Shown here: positions 15,722 to 21,596 of the stretch, one piece after another | Numbering within the stretch: position 1 is the first letter of the stretch | Layout of the letters: each line of letters starts with the position of its first letter | Source of the DNA: Candidatus Aalborgicola danicus | GTDB taxonomy: Bacteria > Pseudomonadota > Gammaproteobacteria > Burkholderiales > Burkholderiaceae_C | Direction of reading: 5' to 3' | Assembly: GCA_016703945.1 (NCBI GenBank) | Contig: JADJBC010000035.1 | Coordinates: 1 to 21,596 of the forward strand | Length of the DNA stretch: 21,596 nucleotides | Notes under the pieces: generated by a model | The model's input: the letters and a program-made list of their open reading frames with translations, nothing else | Told to the model about the DNA's origin: nothing | Database searches by the model: none | Made by a program: the position numbers and the translations under genes

Positions 15722-18700
15722 GGCAGTTCTCTTCGAGGTGGCCAAGCCAGCGAAAAGTCCTCGGCAGTCGCGGTCAAGTTCGGGCTATAACACGGATCAG
15801 CATGAGCCAGCAACTCTGGCCAGCGATCCTGCATCTTTTCGATCTCCGTGCGGAAGCGCCGCTGTTTTTCAGGGGTATCTTCATATCCTCGCGTGACCGA
15901 TTCGTGGTGAATCAGCTCGGCGTAGGGAGTCCAGTGGTTACGGTAGCCAGCCTTGTGTACCCGTAGACAGAAATCAATGTCGTTGAACGCAACTGCAAGA
16001 CTCTCGTCGAGTCCACCAACCTCTAGGAAGATGCTCTTTTTCACCAACAAACAAGCAGCGGTTACAGCAATCATGTCTTGCGCCAGAACAGCACGCCCCA
16101 TATAACCGTGCTGCCCGCGAGGCAAGTACTTATGGGCATGCCCAGCGACTCCACACACGAGGATGACACCGCCATGTTGTAACCGCCAGTCCGGATACCA
16201 AAGCCTTGCGCCCACACAGCCAACACCCGTCTCCATCGCCGCACCGACCATCTCATCAAGCCACGCAGGACTGATTGCCTCAATGTCGTTGTTGAGTAAT
16301 AAGACAAACTCGCCCTGAGCGAGGCTTTTCACTGCATGGTTGTTGAGGGAGGAGAAATTGAAAGGCTGCGCGTCTCTCAGCACCTTTACCTGCCCGGCCG
16401 CCGAGCGTTCAGCCAATAGAGCAAGCGTGGCGGGATCGTCGCTACCGTTGTCAACAACGATTGTCTCGAAGTTCGGGTATGTGGTGGTTCGGAGGCTATC
16501 GAGGCACTGACGCAAAATCGCCTCACCGTTGCGTGTCGGAATGACAATGCTGACTAGCGGAAAGGTTTTGGGAGGAGCCCAATAAATTCGGTACATACCG
16601 GATGCCTCTGGCGCTTCTTCAACAACCCCATTCAATTGCCGCCGCGCCAAGTGATCCGTCAAGGCTCGTTGCCCAGCAGCAAACGCATAGGACTTTTCAC
16701 CATGACCAGCTGCAGTGCTTCCGCTGGCGGCACGCCAATGGTAAAGCACGTAGGGCAAGTGAACCACGTGTTCTGGGCTGATGGAATCGACGGCTCTTAA
16801 TGCCAAATCGTAATCCTGGGCACCTTCAAAACCTTCACGCAATCCACCCAGTTGGCGCAGGAAATTGGCCTCATACACCGCAAAGTGGCACATGTAGTTG
16901 TGTGATCGCAACAGGCCCAAGTTGAAGTCTGGTTTGAAATACGGGTCAAAACGCTTCCCTGACTCGTCAATCTTGTCCTCGTCTGAATAGAAGACTTGAG
17001 CCTCAGCCTTCAAAGCAATTGACTGCGCAACCCGCAACAAAGCGTGACGACTCAATTCATCATCATGGTCGAGGAAGGCGATGTATTGCCCTCGTGCCAT
17101 GTGAATTGCCACATTACTGGCTCTAGATATATGCCCGTTTGTGGTTTGGAAATTCAATCGAATCCGGGTATCGCGACTGGCAAACCCAGCCAGAACCTCC
17201 TTCACACGCGGTTCGGTAGACGCGTCATCGCAAATGCAAAGTTCCCAATTTGTATAGAGTTGAGATTGAACTGACTCAATCGCCCTTGCAAGATGGGCCG
17301 GTACAGAATTGTAGACAGGCATCACAATAGAAATAAGAGGTTGCTTTGGCAACTCGATCATCATTTGCTGGAGTGCAGTCAATTGCGCAACATCAAAAGG
17401 CTCAAAAGTCGCCAGCCACTCTGCATATGTTCGTTCATCCTTTGCTGGTGCAATACCCCCCCCCTCCGTCGCACCCGACAGAACCGCCGGATTGAGCAAC
17501 CGAGATACTCTGCCTCGGACCCCCTCTAGTCCTTCACGTCTAAAAGTTAGAAATAAACGTCTGGCCATGTAGGCAAACCCCAGCTGCCAAGCGCCAGACG
17601 AGACAATGGCGGCTCTCGCGCTCTGGATTCGAAGTACAACTCTTCCAAGATGGCGAACTGGTTGTGTGACCTGCCACGAAGTGCTCGCCATAAGTTCCGC
17701 AACAACGTTCTTCTGAGCTTCCAAGTCGCGTTGCCGTGCGATGTCGACAATGTGCAGGGCATCTATTTGGGCGCGCATTTGATCCAGCTCCGCTTGCGCC
17801 TGTATTGCACGCGCCTGTAACCGACGCACATGATCCATCTCTTGGTCTGCCAGCACGTTCCGGCGCTGCAGTTCTGCATCCCGCTGTTGTACTTCAACGC
17901 GGGACTTTTCCAATTCTCCGGTCATCAACAGCAGCTCTTGGTGGACTCGTTGTGACTCATCGGACGCTCGGACCGCTTCGCCATGCAAACGCAAGGCCTC
18001 GTCTCGAAAACGTTGTGCTTCATCTCGTGCGCGCTGCGCCTCGTCCCTAGAAAAATTGCTTGCCCCGCGGGCAAGATCACGGTCACTACAGGCCCGATCG
18101 TGCGCCTCTCGAAAATGGTGTGCATCCTGTCGCGCCTCGTCAGCAAGACGCTCTGCAGTCGCTGCGCGTACATGTTGCTGGGAAGCCGCGACTGCGGCCG
18201 CCTCCAATTCCGTGCTCACTTTCTGTATTTGAAGCTGAAGATCCGCCACGCGGCTTGACAATTGCCGTCGGGCAAGGGATCGAGCAACCAATTCAAAGAA
18301 GACTTTCTCAGATTGAACAGTCTCCCATTTTAAAAACAGTACGGCAGTAGCCTGCCGTGCCTCTTCGAGATCAACCTGTACACCAGACCCACTGCCTGTG
18401 TCAATTCGATATGCGGCAGAAACACCAGGAACAAACGCGAAGGCCGTATGAGCCTCAACTTGCATCCAGAAATCCCAGTCTTCATAAAGATCAAACTGGC
18501 TGTCAAACCTACATCCCATTGCCAACAAGGATCGGCGAAACATCACGCCATGAATAGGCATGAAATTTCCATACTTGAGCTCCCCCGGAGAGTACGGAAA
18601 GTCAAAGACGACTCCCGTCGGGTTCCCTAGAGGATCGACACACGCAACCGCAGTGTGAACTGCCTTGACCGAGGGGTTCAACCCAGAAAAATTGACTAGC

Positions 18701-19752
18701 TTCGACAAATGGTCCGCAAAGAGCCAATCGTCATCATCAAGAAACAGGCAAAACTCTCCCGACGCCGCTTGTAAACCAAGATTCGCAGCACTGGCCCTGC
18801 TGAGACTCTGCGCAGTGGAAGCAATTCGAACTGGGAAAGATATGCCGTTTAGATCCACTTGCGGTAGACCGTTGCCTGCAACGTCGACCAGCACCAGTTC
18901 GATGTTCGTGTAGGTCTGGGAAACAAGCGAATCTAGAGCCTCCCTCAAAGTAGGGCGCAACTTTGTGCGGACGATCACTGACACCAGTGGGCAATCTTGC
19001 GGCGTTACGGACACACCCCGTGCTATCAAACGGCGGTGCTCAGACTCAAATGGCATCAACGCTGGCCGATTGAGCGACTCGGCCGAGTAGGCCTCGAAAG
19101 CCTCCGCTTTTCTGACGGATTTGCCAAGAGTAAGCGCCCGGTATCGATTCAGTGAACCAATAAAGTCAGGGTAGTCCAAATTCTTGTTTTGACTGTCGAA
19201 ACAAGCCATAGCTTCTGCCTTGTCAGCCCAAACTGTCGAAATATCAACCAGGCGATTCGGACGAAGTGGTGCACTCAACTCATAAAGCAAAAGACTACGG
19301 TTTCCACCGAGCCGACGCACCGCCTCAATGGCCGACATGGCCGTGGCGCGATGGTCTGGATGCGACTCCCATAACGAAGGGGCGTAAACGACGTCCGCGT
19401 CTGCCGCAACAATCGCGCCCATGATGCGCTCAACCAACAACTCCCCATAGCCTACAGTTCGGTCCGGCAGTTTCCAGCACTCTGGTGCGGCGATACCCAA
19501 AATAGCAGCTGCGGCCGCGCTCTCTATCAGCCTGAGATTCGCATATTCCGGATCAGATACTCCATCAGGCTTTCTGTCCCCCGCAGTTAGCAGTACCACA
19601 TGCACCGTGTGACCAGCTTTGGCATGCAGTGCGAGGGCACCTCCACAACCGAACACCTCGTCATCGGGATGCGGTGCAAAAACAACCACGATCCGAGCGT
19701 GGGGGATGCTCGATACGTGGTATGGAACGATTTCCGCCTCTTTGATATTCAT
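15718..19752 (-). CDS. PIG-L deacetylase / triple GT2 glycosyltransferase fusion with coiled coil
   Basis: The 1344-residue product starts at the ATG at 19752; a longer frame to 19914 has basic residues unlike this family. Residues 20-235 form a PIG-L/LmbE metal-dependent N-deacetylase with APHPDDE (26-32) and SHPDH (130-134). Three GT2 domains follow: 255-480 with DDDD at 339-342, 805-1030 with DHDD at 895-898 and 1065-1310 with NND at 1154-1156. Between the first and second lies a long coiled coil (495-690) with RDEAQRA-type heptads, then the TSWQVTQPVR linker common in O-antigen GT2 enzymes. It probably deacetylates an N-acetyl sugar and adds up to three sugars at the cytoplasmic membrane face. 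It is coupled by a GTGA overlap to the methyltransferase/pseudo-GT gene. A nine-base G run (17456-17464) sits before the second GT2. Confidence 0.92.
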   Translation of the reverse strand: MNIKEAEIVPYHVSSIPHARIVVVFAPHPDDEVFGCGGALALHAKAGHTVHVVLLTAGDRKPDGVSDPEYANLRLIESAAAAAILGIAAPECWKLPDRTVGYGELLVERIMGAIVAADADVVYAPSLWESHPDHRATAMSAIEAVRRLGGNRSLLLYELSAPLRPNRLVDISTVWADKAEAMACFDSQNKNLDYPDFIGSLNRYRALTLGKSVRKAEAFEAYSAESLNRPALMPFESEHRRLIARGVSVTPQDCPLVSVIVRTKLRPTLREALDSLVSQTYTNIELVLVDVAGNGLPQVDLNGISFPVRIASTAQSLSRASAANLGLQAASGEFCLFLDDDDWLFADHLSKLVNFSGLNPSVKAVHTAVACVDPLGNPTGVVFDFPYSPGELKYGNFMPIHGVMFRRSLLAMGCRFDSQFDLYEDWDFWMQVEAHTAFAFVPGVSAAYRIDTGSGSGVQVDLEEARQATAVLFLKWETVQSEKVFFELVARSLARRQLSSRVADLQLQIQKVSTELEAAAVAASQQHVRAATAERLADEARQDAHHFREAHDRACSDRDLARGASNFSRDEAQRARDEAQRFRDEALRLHGEAVRASDESQRVHQELLLMTGELEKSRVEVQQRDAELQRRNVLADQEMDHVRRLQARAIQAQAELDQMRAQIDALHIVDIARQRDLEAQKNVVAELMASTSWQVTQPVRHLGRVVLRIQSARAAIVSSGAWQLGFAYMARRLFLTFRREGLEGVRGRVSRLLNPAVLSGATEGGGIAPAKDERTYAEWLATFEPFDVAQLTALQQMMIELPKQPLISIVMPVYNSVPAHLARAIESVQSQLYTNWELCICDDASTEPRVKEVLAGFASRDTRIRLNFQTTNGHISRASNVAIHMARGQYIAFLDHDDELSRHALLRVAQSIALKAEAQVFYSDEDKIDESGKRFDPYFKPDFNLGLLRSHNYMCHFAVYEANFLRQLGGLREGFEGAQDYDLALRAVDSISPEHVVHLPYVLYHWRAASGSTAAGHGEKSYAFAAGQRALTDHLARRQLNGVVEEAPEASGMYRIYWAPPKTFPLVSIVIPTRNGEAILRQCLDSLRTTTYPNFETIVVDNGSDDPATLALLAERSAAGQVKVLRDAQPFNFSSLNNHAVKSLAQGEFVLLLNNDIEAISPAWLDEMVGAAMETGVGCVGARLWYPDWRLQHGGVILVCGVAGHAHKYLPRGQHGYMGRAVLAQDMIAVTAACLLVKKSIFLEVGGLDESLAVAFNDIDFCLRVHKAGYRNHWTPYAELIHHESVTRGYEDTPEKQRRFRTEIEKMQDRWPELLAHADPCYSPNLTATAEDFSLAWPPRRELP
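17456..17464 (-). repeat. Nine-base G tract inside the triple-GT2 gene
   Basis: Nine consecutive C on the plus strand encode three Gly on the minus strand (near residue 765), between the coiled coil and the second GT2 domain. Gain or loss of one base would cut off the last two GT2 domains. Slippage-prone length is seen; actual variation is inference. Confidence 0.6.
17946..18051 (-). repeat. 21-base heptad-coding repeats in coiled coil
   Basis: Codons for residues about 568-602 repeat a RDEAQRA pattern (RDEAQRARDEAQRFRDEALR), giving imperfect 21-base DNA repeats. This is the most regular part of a coiled coil likely to set spacing or oligomer state between the first GT2 and the last two. Confidence 0.7.
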
Positions 19753-19767
19753 TTTCTGTTCTAAATT

Positions 19768-19795
19768 GGACCTATACAGGTCCCATTGCCAATGG
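19768..19795 (-). promoter_or_regulatory. Two adjacent short hairpins in the spacer before the triple-GT2 gene
   Basis: On the minus strand CCATT-GGC-AATGG is followed at once by GGACCT-GTAT-AGGTCC, 15 bases before the ATG at 19752. No U tract follows, so this is not a plain terminator. It could tune translation or mark an RNA processing site. The gap between the two genes is 64 bases, unlike the overlaps elsewhere in the cluster. Confidence 0.35.
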
Positions 19796-19816
19796 ATGGT
19801 GGTCTTCGCTTTGCCG

Positions 19817-20743
19817 CTACTGTTTGGGGAATAACTGCAAAAACGGATTGAAATTGGCAGGAGGCGGCACGTTTTGCGATGGCGGTGCAGCCGCCGCAGC
19901 CGCCTGGGCAGCACTGATGGCAGCAGCCAAACTGCCCGGCTGGGCGTTCTTGATTGTATTGTCAGAACCAGCGGAGGGAACTGAGCCAGCCCCAGCTACG
20001 GGGGCACCGCCTAACGCTGCGGCACCCGCCGTTCGCGTGGCATTGGACTCGCCAGACTGCTGCGAAGCTGAAGTAGCCGACTGCGCATTCGAAGAAGTCT
20101 CGTTACTGGAAGGCGTTAGCGTTGACTGCGTGGGCTGCAGACCCGCAGTTGCAACCCGATCCGTCTTTTTATTGAACATCACATTCTGCTTTCCACCAGG
20201 TGCGCCCAAAACAAGGTGGGTCGGATGTATTTCAGCAAGCGTCCACTCGCCCAGTACCTGCCCTTCCGATATCGACACAAAACCACGCCCCTGTGTGTCG
20301 AGCTGCGCAAAACGACTTCCGACCTTGATGGTTGCCCTCTTTGTCTGCCCCACAATCACAACACCGTACAGTTGCAAGTCTTTGTCGGTGACCAGAGGTG
20401 GCGGGGGCGGTGGTGGAGGTGGACTGGGGGGGGGGCTCCTGTCGGGCCACATTTTTCGTTGCGGGTCAAAAACATTCGAGTTCTCCAACGACGACAGATA
20501 CGGCGATGGCGTCAAGGGCTTCGGAACTAAGTCAACCGCCGCAGCGGCCACAGAACTCCGGCTTTCGGTGGGGTCCTTCGCTGACACGGACGGCTTTGAT
20601 ATCGACGGGTTAGACGCAATCGAAGGGATAGCGGGCTGCGCATGCGCAACAGTCGCCAAAGATAAGAACACATGCGCCATCACCATGCTGGCGATCTCCG
20701 AGAAAGACATGGAAAAGCAAAGTTTCGATTTCATTTGTCGCAT
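19817..20743 (-). CDS. Periplasmic Pro-rich protein with GspC/PilP-like domain
   Basis: The 308-residue frame starts at the ATG at 20743 (GGAAAA just upstream); a second ATG at 20734 makes an ATGA overlap with the upstream stop and is equally plausible. A signal peptide or membrane anchor spans about 15-36 (ending AHA). A low-complexity segment contains a run of prolines at 104-117, coded by a ten-C tract. Residues 122-192 (LQLYGVVIVGQTKRATIKVGSRF, then VLGEWTLAEIHPTHLVL) have the pattern of the GspC HR domain of type II secretion. The C-terminal part is Ser/Ala/Gln-rich and disordered. No other secretion gene is in view, so the role is unclear. It might link glycan enzymes to an envelope machine, or belong to a T2SS-like system beyond the window. 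Confidence 0.7.
   Translation of the reverse strand: MRQMKSKLCFSMSFSEIASMVMAHVFLSLATVAHAQPAIPSIASNPSISKPSVSAKDPTESRSSVAAAAVDLVPKPLTPSPYLSSLENSNVFDPQRKMWPDRSPPPSPPPPPPPPPLVTDKDLQLYGVVIVGQTKRATIKVGSRFAQLDTQGRGFVSISEGQVLGEWTLAEIHPTHLVLGAPGGKQNVMFNKKTDRVATAGLQPTQSTLTPSSNETSSNAQSATSASQQSGESNATRTAGAAALGGAPVAGAGSVPSAGSDNTIKNAQPGSLAAAISAAQAAAAAAPPSQNVPPPANFNPFLQLFPKQ
20426..20435 (-). repeat. Ten-base C tract in the GspC-like gene
   Basis: Ten consecutive G on the plus strand encode prolines on the minus strand, inside the Pro-rich segment. A one-base slip would remove the GspC-like domain. It is the longest homopolymer seen in the window. Confidence 0.6.
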
Positions 20744-21596
20744 ACTTTTCCGAACTGTGCGTCCACATTAAATTCAAAATACCAACAATTATCCTGTGAC
20801 CACGAACTGGCTGCGAGTCCGAGACGACCAAAGACAATGGCCCCTTCGAAATTCGCAAGTGCTTCGTGCGGAAAGTCCACCCGCGATCCGGCACCCAGGC
20901 GGCCAATAGACGGGCTCAACAGAGGACTGGGACTGAGCTCGAGCAACCACCCACTTTCCCATTCCTTCGGCACCACCAACCCCTCGCACGGGAAGACACG
21001 ATACTCTTCCAACAACGGCCGCAACGACGGAAGTGGTGCCATTCGCGCCGATTTCTCTTGCCATCGGTTCGTAGCACCCTGATGTTTGTCAAAATACACA
21101 GCGGCGCCGTCGGCCATCAATGCTGCTTTGTGCGGTTGGTTGCGCCAACGATGAACGGCCTCAGCACGCGGCAGCATTTCAAGAAGGTACCCGCTGCGCT
21201 TCAGCCGGACGCACAAATCGGAGTCCTCGAAATACATAAAGAATCGTGGATCGAACAATTCATCTGATGGGCCAATGGCACTCCTTCGAATGAGCATGGC
21301 CCCGCCAGAAAGGGCCCTCTGAACGAGCGCTTGCGATGCAGTCCAATACCGCGAGGATTCCGCGCGTAGCGCTCGACTCAAGCGCCTAGCATGCACCCTG
21401 TCCTTCAGGGCCACCTCAGTCGCCCAAGCACGCATCGCAGTAGGAAACCAGCTTGGTGGCAGAAGCCACTGGCAAGCATCATCCAAGTATTGCCTTGGCG
21501 CTACAGCGCCAATTCGGCAATCACGTTGAAGTTCAGCTATCAAACTTGAAATGCACCCGGGCAGAATCTTGACGTCCGGATTGACGAGGAAGACAA
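20731..21596 (-). CDS. GT2 glycosyltransferase, N-terminus beyond window
   Basis: The frame is open to the right edge, so the TTG at 21543 is not the real start. Just inside the edge the frame reads VFLVNPDVKILPG, the NPD version of the GT2 DxD motif as in rhamnosyltransferases of the WbbL/RfbF type. Next come LSGGAMLIRRSA, FDPRFFMYFEDSDLCVRLKRSGY and YFDKHQGA, all typical of that group. The last about 90 residues form an extra domain (WLLELSPSPLLSPSIGRL, then WYFEFNV) that I cannot name. It probably adds a deoxysugar in the cytoplasm to the surface glycan. Its stop overlaps the start of the GspC-like gene. Confidence 0.85.
   Translation of the reverse strand, partial: VFLVNPDVKILPGCISSLIAELQRDCRIGAVAPRQYLDDACQWLLPPSWFPTAMRAWATEVALKDRVHARRLSRALRAESSRYWTASQALVQRALSGGAMLIRRSAIGPSDELFDPRFFMYFEDSDLCVRLKRSGYLLEMLPRAEAVHRWRNQPHKAALMADGAAVYFDKHQGATNRWQEKSARMAPLPSLRPLLEEYRVFPCEGLVVPKEWESGWLLELSPSPLLSPSIGRLGAGSRVDFPHEALANFEGAIVFGRLGLAASSWSQDNCWYFEFNVDAQFGKVCDK

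Noticed and set aside
19824..20771. Long plus-strand frame of 315 codons with Gly run
   Set aside because: It lies opposite the GspC-like gene; its Gly run is the complement of the proline tract, and it lacks a ribosome site and any domain pattern.
1..21596. CRISPR array, IS element, tRNA or rRNA
   Set aside because: No regularly spaced identical repeats, transposase frames, cloverleaf or rRNA-like stretches were recognised.

Overview
The window looks like a high-GC betaproteobacterial chromosome, most likely Burkholderiales and Comamonadaceae-like. This rests on the protein style: a FecR / CHASE2-cyclase pair beside a Crp/Fnr regulator, Wzm/Wzt export genes, and multidomain GT2 glycosyltransferases. 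No rRNA, tRNA, IS element or CRISPR array was seen. The secreted-protein genes around 9.3-12.5 kb look AT-richer than the rest. Genus-level placement is inference.

Left part (1-4439): a divergent sensory unit. On the minus strand a secreted FecR-domain protein is followed without a gap by a membrane CHASE2 / nucleotide-cyclase-like gene. That gene carries one surplus base and runs to the window edge. On the plus strand is a Crp/Fnr-type regulator. The divergent spacer between them holds a perfect CRP-type palindrome. The cyclase-like domain lacks several substrate and transition-state residues, and the regulator lacks the usual cAMP-phosphate Arg.

Second part (4528-7641, plus strand): a tightly overlapping wzm-wzt-GNAT operon for ABC-dependent polysaccharide export, with a Wzt that has a C-terminal cargo-type domain. 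It meets the next cluster tail to tail, sharing 4 bp.

Third part (7638-13026, minus strand): an operon of a secreted Big-like-repeat protein, a small glycosyltransferase and an LpxL/HtrB-like acyltransferase, behind an unusual pair of operator-like dyads. Upstream lie a stand-alone, probably well-expressed secreted protein with a strong terminator and a small lipoprotein.

Right part (13082-21596, minus strand): a surface-glycan assembly cluster. In transcription order it holds a GT2 enzyme cut by the window edge, a periplasmic proline-rich protein with a GspC-like domain, a 1344-residue PIG-L deacetylase / three-GT2 / coiled-coil fusion, and a methyltransferase fused to two GT2 modules that have lost their catalytic motifs. 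Most junctions overlap by a few bases, so translational coupling is likely. Together the genes suggest synthesis, modification and export of a methylated or acylated surface polysaccharide. Possible phase variation lies in two long G/C tracts.
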